Origin: JACMOY01 sp038322575
GTDB taxonomy: Bacteria > Actinomycetota > Actinomycetes > Actinomycetales > Angustibacteraceae
NCBI GenBank assembly: GCA_038322575.1
Contig: JBBQGB010000015.1
Span: 1-58,835, forward strand
Direction: 5' to 3'
Length of the DNA: 58,835 nucleotides
Shown here: one piece after another, positions 9,256-18,177 of the stretch
Numbering within the stretch: position 1 is the first letter of the stretch
Layout: each line of letters starts with the position of its first letter
Translations under genes and position numbers: made by a program
Notes under the pieces: generated by a model
Databases searched by the model: none
What the model was told of the DNA's origin: nothing
What the model saw: only the letters and a program-made list of their open reading frames with translations

Positions 9256-11001
9256 ATGCGCCGCCTGACCGTGCTCGCGGGCGCGGCCTCGCTCTGCGCG
9301 GTCGCGCTCGCCGCGGGGACTGCCGGGGCCGTCACCACCGCGGCCGCGCGCCCGGCACCGTCACCGGCCCACGTCGTCCGCACCCACCTCGACGAGCCCC
9401 CGGCCGGGGTCGACGTCCGAGCCCACGTCAGCACCGCCGCGCTGGTCGCCCGCGCGGGAGTCACCGCCCGCCGGGCGGTCCACCGGGCCGCAGCGCCGCA
9501 CGGCGCACGGCTCGCCTCCGGTGCGGGCTTCGTCGTGAGCGTGCGCTCGGTACCCGGCGGCACCGCGGCCCTCGGCGGGCTGACCGAGCACGTCAGCCCG
9601 TCGTGCACCGGCACCACCGACGGCGACCGCGTGCAGGTGCTGTACATCCGTGAGGCCAGCACCCCCGGCCGGTACGCCGACCTGCTGCCCTCGCTGCGAT
9701 CGTTCGTCGCCGACGTCGACGACACCTTCGCCGTCTCGTCCCCGACGTCCGGACGGCGGGTGCGGTGGGTGCAGGACGGCGCCTGCGTGCCCGTGCTGCC
9801 CGAGGTGGTCGTCGCCGACGGCGCCCTCACCGGCAACGCGGGCCTGGGCGCTCTGGTGCCGGCATTGCGCGCGGCGGGCTACGGCCGCGCCGACCGCAAG
9901 TACCTCGCCTTCGCCGACGCCTCGACCCTGTGCGGCATCGGCCAGATGGTGCAGGACTCCGACCCGACGTCCGCCAACGCCAACAACGGCGCCGTCGCGC
10001 AGTACGCGCGGGTCGACACCGCCTGCTGGGCGGTGCGAAGCGACGGGCACTCGACCCCGGCGCACGAGCTGACCCACATGCTCGGCGCCGTGCAGCCCGG
10101 TGCGCCGCACGCCACCGCCAACGGGCACTGCACCGACGATGACGACGCCCTGTGCTACGACGACGGGTCGGGTGCGGCGCTGGTCACCCGGTGCGCCGCA
10201 GCAGGTGACGAAGGCCGTCTGGACTGCGGCCACGACGACTACTTCGACGACGCCCCGACCTCGGGCGGCTACCTCGCCGGCGCCTGGAACACCGCCCGGT
10301 CGGCGTTCCTGGACGTCGTGCCCGCCCTGGGTGCCGCGCCCACCACCAGCAGCGGCGCGGCGACGACCCCCGCGACCACGACGAGCCCGCCCCCGACCAC
10401 GGCGACCCCGGCGGCACCCTCTCCGGTGGTGGTGGCCGTCGCCGCGCCCGCGAGCGCGTACGTCGGTGCCTCGGCCCGGGTCAGCGCGTCGGCCGCCGCC
10501 GCCACGGGCCCGGTGGCCACCGCGGTGCAGCTGCAGTCCTGGACGCGCGTGTCCGGGTGGCGGGTGCTCGCGACGGCCACCACCTCGTCCACCGGCAAGG
10601 CCGCGTTCGTCGTCCGACGCACGTCACCGGCCGCCCTGACGCTGCGGGTGGTCGTGCCGGCCACCGCCGGGCTCGCGCGCGGGCTGTCGGCCTCGAAGGT
10701 CACCCGGTTCGTCAAGCGCCCGACGGCGACGCTCGCGACCGTGCGGGCCGGCCGGCCCGACGTCCTGGCGACCACCGTGCGCACCAACGCACGGCTCGGG
10801 GTCGCGGGTCAGTCGGTCAGCCTGCAGGTGCGCTACGTGGGGACCACCGCCTGGCGCGTCGTGACCCGGCGGACCACCGACCGGGTCGGCCAGGCCAGGT
10901 TCTCGGTCCAGCCGCGCCGCAAGGCCGCCTACCGCTGGGTGTACCCGGGCGCGTGGAACCTCGCCCCCTCGACCAGCGCGGCGGTCTCGGTCAGCTTCTG
11001 A
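9256..11001 (+). CDS. Secreted zinc-metalloprotease-like protein with C-terminal beta-domain region
   Basis: 581 aa. A signal peptide is clear: MRRLTV, a hydrophobic stretch to about residue 25, and an Ala-rich cleavage region. Around residue 273 lies AHELTHMLGAVQPGAPHAT, an HExxH zinc motif with a following His at the expected range, then GHCTDDDDALCYDDGSG. Several Cys pairs suggest an exported, disulfide-bonded protein. After about residue 350 comes a Thr/Ala/Pro linker and then two repeated beta-rich modules (AVQLQSWTRVSGWRVLAT and SVSLQVRYVGTTAWRVVT), like actinobacterial Ig-like or adhesin modules. There is no sortase motif. The metalloprotease activity is an inference from HExxH. Confidence 0.82.
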   Translation: MRRLTVLAGAASLCAVALAAGTAGAVTTAAARPAPSPAHVVRTHLDEPPAGVDVRAHVSTAALVARAGVTARRAVHRAAAPHGARLASGAGFVVSVRSVPGGTAALGGLTEHVSPSCTGTTDGDRVQVLYIREASTPGRYADLLPSLRSFVADVDDTFAVSSPTSGRRVRWVQDGACVPVLPEVVVADGALTGNAGLGALVPALRAAGYGRADRKYLAFADASTLCGIGQMVQDSDPTSANANNGAVAQYARVDTACWAVRSDGHSTPAHELTHMLGAVQPGAPHATANGHCTDDDDALCYDDGSGAALVTRCAAAGDEGRLDCGHDDYFDDAPTSGGYLAGAWNTARSAFLDVVPALGAAPTTSSGAATTPATTTSPPPTTATPAAPSPVVVAVAAPASAYVGASARVSASAAAATGPVATAVQLQSWTRVSGWRVLATATTSSTGKAAFVVRRTSPAALTLRVVVPATAGLARGLSASKVTRFVKRPTATLATVRAGRPDVLATTVRTNARLGVAGQSVSLQVRYVGTTAWRVVTRRTTDRVGQARFSVQPRRKAAYRWVYPGAWNLAPSTSAAVSVSF

Positions 11002-11611
11002 CGACCCGCCGCGCGCGACGGCGTGCCACGACCGGCCCCACGACCGAGGCCAGCACCGACACCCCGGCGACGGCGTACGCCGCGTAGCGCACCCACGGCA
11101 CCGAGTGCGCGACGTACCCGAGCACGATCAGCCCCGCCCCCCACAGCAGCGCGCCGACGACGTTGGCCGCAAGGAACCGGGGGTAGGGCATCCGGGCCAT
11201 CCCGGCCACGATCGGGGTGAAGGTGCGCACCCCGGGGATGAAGCGGGCGATGACCACGGCGCTCAGGCCCCAGCGCTCGTAGAACGCCTCGGCCTGGGGC
11301 AGGTGCCGCGCCGCGCGCCCGGCGCGGCGCTCGACCCAGGGCCGGCCGAGCCGGCGTCCGGTCCAGTAGCCGACGGCGTCGCCGGCCACCGCGCACACCG
11401 CGGTGCCCAGCGCCAGCAGCGGCAGTGACAGTGACGACCCCTCGCGGGCGGCGAGCAGCCCCGCGGCGAACAGCACCGTGTCGCCGGGCAGCAGGAACCC
11501 GACCAGCAGCCCGGACTCGACGAACACCAGGGTGAAGAGCACGACGTACACCCCGGTGGCGCTCAGGGTCGCCAGGTCAGGGTGCAGCAGCACGGACAGC
11601 CAGTCGGGCAC
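10991..11611 (-). CDS. DedA family membrane protein
   Basis: 206 aa. Features of the DedA/SNARE-associated family are the acidic membrane residue in FVESGLLVGFLLPGDTVLF, the motif GYWTGRRLGRPWVERR, and the arginines in FYERWGLSAVVIARFIPGVRTFTPIVAG. About five hydrophobic segments follow. Members act as proton-dependent lipid (undecaprenyl phosphate or phospholipid) transporters or scramblases. I start at GTG 11611; a TTG two codons earlier is also possible, and the long upstream frame to 12217 is antisense to the LCP gene. The 3' end overlaps the 3' end of the metalloprotease gene by 11 bp, convergently. Confidence 0.9.
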   Translation of the reverse strand: MPDWLSVLLHPDLATLSATGVYVVLFTLVFVESGLLVGFLLPGDTVLFAAGLLAAREGSSLSLPLLALGTAVCAVAGDAVGYWTGRRLGRPWVERRAGRAARHLPQAEAFYERWGLSAVVIARFIPGVRTFTPIVAGMARMPYPRFLAANVVGALLWGAGLIVLGYVAHSVPWVRYAAYAVAGVSVLASVVGPVVARRRARRVVRS

Positions 11612-11734
11612 GGGCAACGGTAACCGGCACCGTCGCCGGCCGGTCGGCGAGACACCACGACCGGGGCACCTGGAGCCCACCGGGTGACCCGTTCGTGTGG
11701 ACTCGGGCGCGCGGCGGCGACGTACCGTGGGGGC

Positions 11735-12853
11735 ATGCCCGCTGACGACTGGGACCGCACGCAGATGCTGCCGCAGTCCGGCGGGCGGGCTCCGGACGCC
11801 CCGCCGGGGTACGGCGTCCGCGGCCCCGGGGCCCCCGCCGTCCCCGGTGACCCGGGCCGCCCGACGCGGCCGGCCGGCGCCCCGACGTCCGGACGGCGGC
11901 GCCGCGGTCTGCGCTGGGTCGCGCTGGTCGTGGTGCTGCTGGTCGCCTACCCGCTGGCGCTGCTCGCCGTGGGCTGGACCAGCCTGAACCGCACCGCGGC
12001 CCTCGGGGACTCGGCTGCGACGCCGGGCCGCACCTACCTCGTGGTCGGGTCGGACTCGCGGGCCGGGCTGACCGCGGCGCAGCGCAAGGCGCTGCGCACC
12101 GGCACCGCGGCCGGGCAGCGCACCGACACGATCCTGCTGCTGCACGTGCCGTCCGGCGGCGGCCCGACGGTGCTGATGAGCGTCCCCCGCGACAGCTACG
12201 TCGACATCCCGGGTCACGGCAAGGGCAAGATCAACGCGGCGTTCTCGATCGGGGGAGCCGCGCTGCTCGCGCGGACCGTCCAGCAGAACACCGGGATCGG
12301 CGTCGACGACTACGTCGAGATCGGGTTCGCGGGGTTCGCCGACATGGTGGACGCCGTGGGCGGGGTGCGCATCTGTCCCAAGCGCGCGATCGATGACCGC
12401 CGTGCGGGGCTGAACATCGCGAAGGGCTGCCAGCAGGCGCAGGGCGCCACGGCCCTGGGCTACGCACGGGCGCGCTACAGCGACCCGCGCGGCGACCTCG
12501 GCCGGGTCGAGCGTCAGCGCGAGCTGCTCGCCGCGATCGTCACGAAGGCGACCAGTCCGGCCACGCTGGTCAACCCGCTGCGCACGTTCCCCCTGGCCCG
12601 CAGCGGCGCGGGCGCCCTCACCGTCGACTCGGGCACCGGGCCGCTCGCGCTCGCCCGGTTCGTGCTGGGCATGAAGTCGAGCTCGGGGTCGTCCGGGGTG
12701 TCGTTGACCGTCCCCGTCCGAGGGACGGCGACCCGGGCGGGCTCAGGCTCGGTGGTGCTGTGGGACACGACGAAGGCCACCGCGGTGTTCGCGGCGATCG
12801 CGCGCGACGACACCGTCGCCGTCCGCGCCTACGCGGACGAGCAGAAGCAGTAG
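11735..12853 (+). CDS. LytR-CpsA-Psr (LCP) family protein
   Basis: 372 aa. A cytoplasmic Pro/Arg-rich N-terminus of about 65 residues leads to one transmembrane helix (LRWVALVVVLLVAYPLALLAVGW), then the extracellular LCP domain: YLVVGSDSRAGL, RTDTILLLHVP, VLMSVPRDSYVDIPGHGKGKINAAF, and the final arginine block GYARARYSDPRGDLGRVERQRELL. LCP enzymes transfer glycopolymers (wall teichoic acid, arabinogalactan or capsule) from lipid carrier to peptidoglycan. The conserved Arg and Asp residues are all present. The DedA genes on both sides, facing it, may serve recycling of the undecaprenyl carrier. This is inference from context. Confidence 0.94.
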   Translation: MPADDWDRTQMLPQSGGRAPDAPPGYGVRGPGAPAVPGDPGRPTRPAGAPTSGRRRRGLRWVALVVVLLVAYPLALLAVGWTSLNRTAALGDSAATPGRTYLVVGSDSRAGLTAAQRKALRTGTAAGQRTDTILLLHVPSGGGPTVLMSVPRDSYVDIPGHGKGKINAAFSIGGAALLARTVQQNTGIGVDDYVEIGFAGFADMVDAVGGVRICPKRAIDDRRAGLNIAKGCQQAQGATALGYARARYSDPRGDLGRVERQRELLAAIVTKATSPATLVNPLRTFPLARSGAGALTVDSGTGPLALARFVLGMKSSSGSSGVSLTVPVRGTATRAGSGSVVLWDTTKATAVFAAIARDDTVAVRAYADEQKQ

Positions 12854-12854
12854 G

Positions 12855-13553
12855 TCAGGCGCCGCGGATGTCCTCGTCGATGACCCGCTGGCGCTCGTCG
12901 TCCTCGTCGTAGCGGGGGTCGCGACCGTCGGTGCCCGCCTTCGAGCGGGCGCGCAGCACCTCGATGACGGCGGGCACCACCGAGACCACGACGATGAGCA
13001 GCAGGATCAGCTCGAGGTGCCCCGCGATGAACGCGACCGAGCCGAGGAAGTACCCCAGCAGGGTGACCCCGGTGGCCCACAGCACAGCGCCGATGGCGGT
13101 GTAGCCGAGGAACGTGCGGCGGGGCATGCGCCCGACGCCGGCGGTCACCGTGATGAAGGTGCGCACGACGGGCACGAAGCGGGCCAGGATGATGGCCCGG
13201 GCGCCGTACTTGTCGAAGAACCCGACGGTCTGGTCGACGTACTTGGGCTTGAACAGCCTCGCGTCGGGGCGGTGGAACAGCGCCGGCCCGGCCTTGCGCC
13301 CGATCTCGTAGCCGACGACGTTGCCGACGAACGCCGCGACGCTGAGCACGATGCAGACGACCAGCAGCGGCTGGTGCACGTCGCCCCGGCCCTGCAGCAG
13401 GCCCACCGTGAACAGCAGCGAGTCGCCGGGCAGGAAGAAGATGAACAGCCCGCACTCGACGAACACGACGAGCGCGGCCCCCCACAGCGCGTACGTGCCC
13501 ATGCTGTCGAGCAGGGACTGGGGGTCGAGCCACGAGGGGCCGAGGGTGTGCAT
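12855..13553 (-). CDS. DedA family membrane protein (second copy)
   Basis: 232 aa, ATG 13553 (a GTG codon directly precedes it). DedA signatures are FVECGLFIFFLPGDSLLFTVGLL, VGNVVGYEIGRKAGPALFHR, and FFDKYGARAIILARFVPVVRTFITVTAGVGRMPRR. It ends in an acidic/basic cytoplasmic tail (GRDPRYDEDDERQRVIDEDI). The stop is 1 bp from the LCP gene stop on the opposite strand. It differs clearly from the other DedA protein in this window (10991-11611), so the two are not a recent duplication. The likely role is lipid-carrier transport across the membrane. Confidence 0.92.
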   Translation of the reverse strand: MHTLGPSWLDPQSLLDSMGTYALWGAALVVFVECGLFIFFLPGDSLLFTVGLLQGRGDVHQPLLVVCIVLSVAAFVGNVVGYEIGRKAGPALFHRPDARLFKPKYVDQTVGFFDKYGARAIILARFVPVVRTFITVTAGVGRMPRRTFLGYTAIGAVLWATGVTLLGYFLGSVAFIAGHLELILLLIVVVSVVPAVIEVLRARSKAGTDGRDPRYDEDDERQRVIDEDIRGA

Positions 13554-13604
13554 CACGCGAGCCAGCGTAGGCGAGGAACCGTGGACCCGCCTTAGGGTCG
13601 TCGT

Positions 13605-14324
13605 GTGGACGGACCAGCGCGCGAGGACCAGGTGGGCGTCGGCGCATGGGTCGGCCCCTGGCCGGTCGACGAGCGGTACGCCCCCGCCCTGCTGGCCGAG
13701 GGCGACCGGCGCAACGTCGTCGACCGCTACCGCTACTGGCGGGTCGAGGCCGTGGTCGCCGACCTGGACGCGCGACGCCACCCGTTCCACGTCGCGATCG
13801 AGAACTGGCAGCACGACCTGAACATCGGGTCCGTCGTCCGGACGGCGAACGCGTTCAACGCCGCCGGTGTCCACGTCGTCGGACGCCGGCGGTTCAACCG
13901 GCGCGGCGCCATGGTGACCGACCGCTACCTGCACCTGCACCACCACGCCAGCGCGGACGACCTGCGGACCTGGGCGTCGGCGTCCGGCCTGCCCGTGCTG
14001 GGGGTCGACAACCTGCCCGGTGCGGTGCCGCTGGAGACCCACGCCCTGCCGCGGGCCTGCGTGCTGCTCCTCGGTCAGGAGGGTCCAGGGCTGTCCGCGC
14101 CGGCCCGCGCGGCCTGCGACGTCGTCCTGTCGATCGCGCAGTTCGGCTCGACCCGCTCGATCAACGCCGGAGCCGCCGCCGCCATCGCCATGCACGCCTG
14201 GGTCCGCCAGCACGCCACCCTCACCCCACCACCCCCGCACGTGCCTCACGAAGTGGCCCCACGGGCGCCCACGACGGCACTTGCTGCACGAAGTGACGCG
14301 AGAGGCGCCCAGGGGCGCAGTTAG
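13605..14324 (+). CDS. SpoU/TrmH-family RNA 2'-O-ribose methyltransferase
   Basis: 239 aa, GTG start. The SPOUT knot motifs are present: ENWQHDLNIGSVVRTANAFN (motif 1), VLLLGQEGPGLS (motif 2) and LSIAQFGSTRSINAGAAAAIAMHAW (motif 3), so it should bind SAM and methylate a ribose in rRNA or tRNA. The target is unknown. After HAWVRQHA the last 35 or so residues are Pro/Ala/Arg-rich and do not belong to the family. They are encoded by the intergenic repeat region, and the TAG stop lies inside a repeat copy (14322-14324). I infer that the normal stop was lost or replaced when the repeat arrived. Confidence 0.92.
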   Translation: MDGPAREDQVGVGAWVGPWPVDERYAPALLAEGDRRNVVDRYRYWRVEAVVADLDARRHPFHVAIENWQHDLNIGSVVRTANAFNAAGVHVVGRRRFNRRGAMVTDRYLHLHHHASADDLRTWASASGLPVLGVDNLPGAVPLETHALPRACVLLLGQEGPGLSAPARAACDVVLSIAQFGSTRSINAGAAAAIAMHAWVRQHATLTPPPPHVPHEVAPRAPTTALAARSDARGAQGRS

Positions 14325-14336
14325 TGCAGCAAGTGC
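14238..14336. repeat. Three copies of the CACTTNGTGMRGCAAGTG dyad repeat (cluster A)
   Basis: Copies lie at 14238-14255 (minus), 14278-14295 (minus) and 14318-14335 (plus). Copies two and three form a 13-bp perfect inverted repeat, 14277-14289 with 14324-14336, able to fold as a hairpin between the convergent methyltransferase and plsC-like genes. The same consensus recurs at 43847-43906. It may act as a two-way terminator; there is no T tract. Confidence 0.7.
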
Positions 14337-14375
14337 GGGAGGGGGGCGGGGGCGGGTCGAGGTGCTGGGCGCGGG

Positions 14376-15332
14376 TCAGCGCCAGATGCGGCGGGTGGTG
14401 CGGACGACGGGGGGCCGGGTCTGGTCCCAGACCCGCCGCCACTGCGCGGTGTCGGGGGCGCTCATCGGCGGGGTCTGGCCGCGGGCGGCGCGGCGGGTGG
14501 CGTCCCACCAGGTGGTGGCGTCCTCGTCGACCAGCAGGGCGACGGCGCCCTCGATCCGGGTGCCGAACTCGCGCGGGCCCTCGCCGACCTGCGGCAGCAG
14601 CGGCTCACCGAAGCGCACGGTGACCGCGGGTCGCCCCGGCACCGGCCAGCCGCGGCCGCGCGGCATCGCGGCGAACGACCCGCGGATGCCCACCGGCACC
14701 ACCGGCACCTGCTGGGTCTGGGACAGGAACGCGGCGCCGGGCTTGAAGCGCCGGGTCCAGCCGTCCGGCGAGCGGGTGCCCTCGGGGAAGACCACCACGT
14801 TCCAGCCGTCCGCGAGCAGGTCGCCCGGGGTGGCCGACATCGAGCCCGATCGACGCTCGATCGGGAAGGTGTTGAACACCATCGCCGACGACGTCGCGCG
14901 CCACCAGGTATCGAAGAAGTAGTCGGCGGCGGCGGCGACGGCGGTCTTGCGCCGCCAGGCGTCGGGCAGCGAGCACAGGATCAGCGGGGTGTCCAGGTGC
15001 GAGGTGTGGTTCGCCACGAAGACGACCGGGCCGGCCAGCTGGTCGAGGACGTCGAGGCCCCGCACGGTCGGGGTGATCCCCGAGCGCATCAGCGGGCGCA
15101 GGCCGAAGCGCTGCAGCCCGTCGCGCACGACGGTGGCGGCCGGCGTCCGGGCCCAGGCGGTCGGGAACGGCTCGGCGGTCTGGGCGGGCACGAACGGCTC
15201 GGCCGAGCGCGGCACCATCGAGCGCCGGCCCCAGCGCCAGCCGCGGGCGACCAGCCTCACGTCCTGACGGGCCCCGCGCAGCAGTGCTCCCGACAGGACG
15301 TGCCTGGTGACGTGGACGACGGGCGAGGTCAC
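14376..15332 (-). CDS. 1-acylglycerol-3-phosphate acyltransferase-like protein (PlsC domain)
   Basis: 318 aa. The PlsC acyltransferase motifs are clear: NHTSHLDTPLI (the NHxxxxD catalytic motif), FNTFPIERRSGSM, VVFPEGTRSPDGW (motif III) and VPVVPVGIRGS (motif IV). No membrane helix beyond a short amphipathic N-terminus is seen. The start is GTG 15332, which overlaps the stop of the upstream LarA-like gene by 3 bases within the sequence GTGA, so it is translationally coupled. It is the last gene of a four-gene operon. Family members acylate lysophosphatidate or other alcohols; here the acceptor could be the product of the operon rather than lysophosphatidate. Confidence 0.93.
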   Translation of the reverse strand: MTSPVVHVTRHVLSGALLRGARQDVRLVARGWRWGRRSMVPRSAEPFVPAQTAEPFPTAWARTPAATVVRDGLQRFGLRPLMRSGITPTVRGLDVLDQLAGPVVFVANHTSHLDTPLILCSLPDAWRRKTAVAAAADYFFDTWWRATSSAMVFNTFPIERRSGSMSATPGDLLADGWNVVVFPEGTRSPDGWTRRFKPGAAFLSQTQQVPVVPVGIRGSFAAMPRGRGWPVPGRPAVTVRFGEPLLPQVGEGPREFGTRIEGAVALLVDEDATTWWDATRRAARGQTPPMSAPDTAQWRRVWDQTRPPVVRTTRRIWR

Positions 15333-16909
15333 CGGACGTCGGCGATCAGGTGCGGCGGGTTGTGCAGGTAGGTGATGGACGGCGAGCGACCCACCGTGCC
15401 CGACACCATCTCGAGCGCGTCCTGCAGCGACGACGCGGCGCGAAAACCCATGCGCTCCACGGCCTTTCGGTCGGCGCCGACCCACACGACGTCCCCGACG
15501 TGGTCCATGGCGTGCGCCGCCCAGTACCACATGTAGAACGGGTGGACGCCGTGGTAGGCGTGCGAGGTGCGGTAGAGGTGGACGTACCAGGGGTCGGTGG
15601 CGTACTGCTGCTCGAACTTCGCTTCGATGACCGCCGGGTCGGTCGACGTCGACAGCACCTCCTCGAAGAAGTCGACGTAGCTCGGGTGGTGCAGCTGGTT
15701 GAAGTCCGGCTCGACCGGGTGGTAGAGGATCACGGCCCCGCCCTTGCGGACGACGGGCTGGCCCCGGTAGCTGTTGAAGTAGTACCCCAGGCCCATGCAG
15801 GTGGCCAGGATCGGGTTCATCGTCGAGTTCACGTTGTAGGGCCCGACGTACGGGACGCCCATGACCAGGACGTCGCTCTGCCCCTGCACCTCGACCATCT
15901 GCTGCTGGTGCACCTTGGCGACGGTGAGCTCGTGCACCGCCTCGGTCTCGCCGGCGTTGATGCCGGTGAGGCCGTACGGCGCGCGCATCCCCTGGTAGAG
16001 CTTGTGCCGCACCGACTTCGGTGCGATCGCGAGCCCACGGCGGGCGGCGAGCATCGACGCCTGGTCGCGCACACCCCACTCCCACTCGCGCTTCATCAAG
16101 AAGCCGTACGAGTCGGGGAAGACGTCGTTGTTGAGCGTGGTCTCGATGGTGAAGATCTTCAGGTGGTCGGCGAGCAGCTTGCCCATCCGCCAGGCGGAGT
16201 GGTGCATCGCCGACTTGGTGTGGTCCATGAACGAGCGGGAGTTCACCATCGTGTGGCTGTTGTGGTGGTGCCGCAGGCTCTTGTAGCCGGCCAGGCCGAT
16301 CGGCACCGACTTGTGGCCGCCGTCCATCGCGACCAGGTTGACGTTGACGTAAACGAGAAGGTCGCTCTCGGCGGCGCGCTTGTTGATCTCGACGACCTCA
16401 CCGCGGTCGGTCTCGCCGATGAACAGCATGCCGTCGGGGTCCTCGGCGTCGTGGTTGTACAGCGCGCCCTGGGGGAAGAACGAACGGAACACCCGCTCGC
16501 CGACGATGTCCTTCAGCTCGGCCGCGGTGAGCCTGCGGTGCAACGCGTTCGCCGAGATGATCTCGACGTCGTCGACGCCCGCGGCGGCGGCCATCGTCAG
16601 CACCTGCTCGATGATGCGCTGGCGGATGTCGGGCTTGACCATCGGCGGCAGCGGCAGCGAGATGTCGTCGAACGCGATCGTCAACCGCATCCCGGCGGTC
16701 AGCAGCACCGGCAGCGGCTCGCTGTTCGTCGGCTCGAGCAGGGCGCGGCGGATCGCGCCGTCGACGTCGCGGATGCCCGGCAGCGACTCGGGCGGGTAGA
16801 TGACGCGCGTGCCGCGGGGGAAGGTCTCGAGGCGGAACCCCTCACCCTCGTGGACGACGAGCGGTGGGGTGCGGTCGTCGACCTCCAGCACGAATCCTGG
16901 GCGGCTCAC
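15329..16909 (-). CDS. LarA-like (DUF2088) lactate-racemase-domain protein
   Basis: 526 aa, start GTG 16909 with AAGGAG six bases upstream. The N-terminal region has the LarA-type sequence TIAFDDISLPLPPMVKPDIR; the middle has MDGGHKSVPIGLAGYKSL, where the Lys corresponds to the residue that carries the nickel-pincer cofactor in lactate racemase, followed by His-rich RHHHNSHTM. It is longer than true LarA (about 420 aa), with extra C-terminal sequence rich in aromatic residues and His. No larB/C/E cofactor genes are in this window. The reaction could be racemisation or epimerisation of a 2-hydroxyacyl substrate. In this operon it sits between an alcohol dehydrogenase and an acyltransferase. 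Confidence 0.85.
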   Translation of the reverse strand: MSRPGFVLEVDDRTPPLVVHEGEGFRLETFPRGTRVIYPPESLPGIRDVDGAIRRALLEPTNSEPLPVLLTAGMRLTIAFDDISLPLPPMVKPDIRQRIIEQVLTMAAAAGVDDVEIISANALHRRLTAAELKDIVGERVFRSFFPQGALYNHDAEDPDGMLFIGETDRGEVVEINKRAAESDLLVYVNVNLVAMDGGHKSVPIGLAGYKSLRHHHNSHTMVNSRSFMDHTKSAMHHSAWRMGKLLADHLKIFTIETTLNNDVFPDSYGFLMKREWEWGVRDQASMLAARRGLAIAPKSVRHKLYQGMRAPYGLTGINAGETEAVHELTVAKVHQQQMVEVQGQSDVLVMGVPYVGPYNVNSTMNPILATCMGLGYYFNSYRGQPVVRKGGAVILYHPVEPDFNQLHHPSYVDFFEEVLSTSTDPAVIEAKFEQQYATDPWYVHLYRTSHAYHGVHPFYMWYWAAHAMDHVGDVVWVGADRKAVERMGFRAASSLQDALEMVSGTVGRSPSITYLHNPPHLIADVR

Positions 16910-16940
16910 GAGCGACTCCTTCGGTGGATCAGCATGGTCA

Positions 16941-18167
16941 TCATGCGCGGCTGCGGACGTCGAAGCAGACCTTGACGGTGCCGAGCCGGCCCGCCGAGTG
17001 CGCGTGGTCGAGGGCCTCGCGCCAGCGGTGCAGCGGGTAGCGGCCGCCGACGACGCCCTCCAGCGGCGCGAGCCGGGCCAGTCCCATCGCCACGTCGAAG
17101 GCGTCGCCGCTGGAGGCGTACGTCCCGGCGACCTCGAGCTCGCGGAACCAGGCGGGCGAGAGGTCAGCGGCCGCCGGCATCCCCGACAGCACGACCCGCC
17201 CACCGGCGCGGGTCGAGCGCAGCACCGTGTCGAGCGACCCGGTCGAGCCGACCGCGTCGACGGCGACGTCGACCCCGCCGAGCAGCATCTCGCCGGCGCC
17301 CCCGACGACCCTCGCTGCCGGGCCGGGCAGCGGGGCGGGCGCGACGCGCAGCGCCCGGGTGGCGCGGCGGACGGCGCGCATGGCCTCGTCCGGCGACGCG
17401 ACGTCGGTGGCCCCGAAGGAGCGCGCGAGGTCGGCCTGGCGGCCGTGCTTGGCGATCACGGTGATCCGGCCCGCGTCGGTGAGCTCGCGCAGCGCCAGGG
17501 TCGCGAACAGGCCGACCGCCCCCGCGCCGGACACCAGCACGCTGCCACCGGAGGGCACCTGCGCGCGTCGGGCGAGCTGCACGGCGCAGGCGATCGGCTC
17601 GACGAGCACCGCCCGCTCGTCGGACAGGTCGTCCGGCACCGCGTGCAGCTGCGAGGAGTGCGCGACGAGCTGCTCACCCCAGCCGCCACCGGTGTCGCGG
17701 CAGAAGCCGGTCTGCAGGCCGGGTGACAGGTGGCCCACGGTCACGTGGTCGCACAGGTTGGTGCGCCCCGAGGTGCACGACGGGCACGGCGCCAGTCCCC
17801 GGGCCGCGCACGCCAGCACCGGGTCGACGACGACGCGGGTGCCGCGGGGCAGGGGGACGCCGGCGTGGTCGGTGGCGTCGTCCAGCAGCTCGCCGACCAC
17901 CTCGTGCCCCGGAACGAACGGCATCGAGACCAGCGCGGAGAAGTACAGCGACGTCGAGCCGGTCACCACACCCAGGTCCGAGCCGCAGATGCCCGACAGC
18001 AGCGGGCGCACCCTGGCCCAGCCGTCGTGCCGCACCGAGGGCTCGTCGCGGGTCACCAGCCGCACGGGTGCCATGGGGCCCACCAGCAGCCCGGGCATGC
18101 GCGACCCGAGGGTGCGGGCTGCGGCGTAGCGGGGGATCGAGCGGAACAGCTCGAGGGCCAGCATCAT
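16941..18167 (-). CDS. Zinc-dependent medium-chain alcohol dehydrogenase
   Basis: 408 aa. The catalytic zinc ligands are in GICGSD and PGHEVVGE, structural-zinc cysteines are in CAARGLAPCPSCTSGRTNLC (four Cys in the usual spacing with an insert), and the nucleotide motif is VLVSGAGAVGLFATL. It reversibly oxidises an alcohol with NAD(P). The start is ATG 18167 (a second ATG follows directly), 10 bp after the stop of the reductase gene, with GTGAGG as ribosome binding site. Its place right after a fatty acyl reductase suggests that it handles a long-chain alcohol or aldehyde in the same pathway. Confidence 0.93.
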   Translation of the reverse strand: MMLALELFRSIPRYAAARTLGSRMPGLLVGPMAPVRLVTRDEPSVRHDGWARVRPLLSGICGSDLGVVTGSTSLYFSALVSMPFVPGHEVVGELLDDATDHAGVPLPRGTRVVVDPVLACAARGLAPCPSCTSGRTNLCDHVTVGHLSPGLQTGFCRDTGGGWGEQLVAHSSQLHAVPDDLSDERAVLVEPIACAVQLARRAQVPSGGSVLVSGAGAVGLFATLALRELTDAGRITVIAKHGRQADLARSFGATDVASPDEAMRAVRRATRALRVAPAPLPGPAARVVGGAGEMLLGGVDVAVDAVGSTGSLDTVLRSTRAGGRVVLSGMPAAADLSPAWFRELEVAGTYASSGDAFDVAMGLARLAPLEGVVGGRYPLHRWREALDHAHSAGRLGTVKVCFDVRSRA

Positions 18168-18177
18168 CAGGCGGGCC

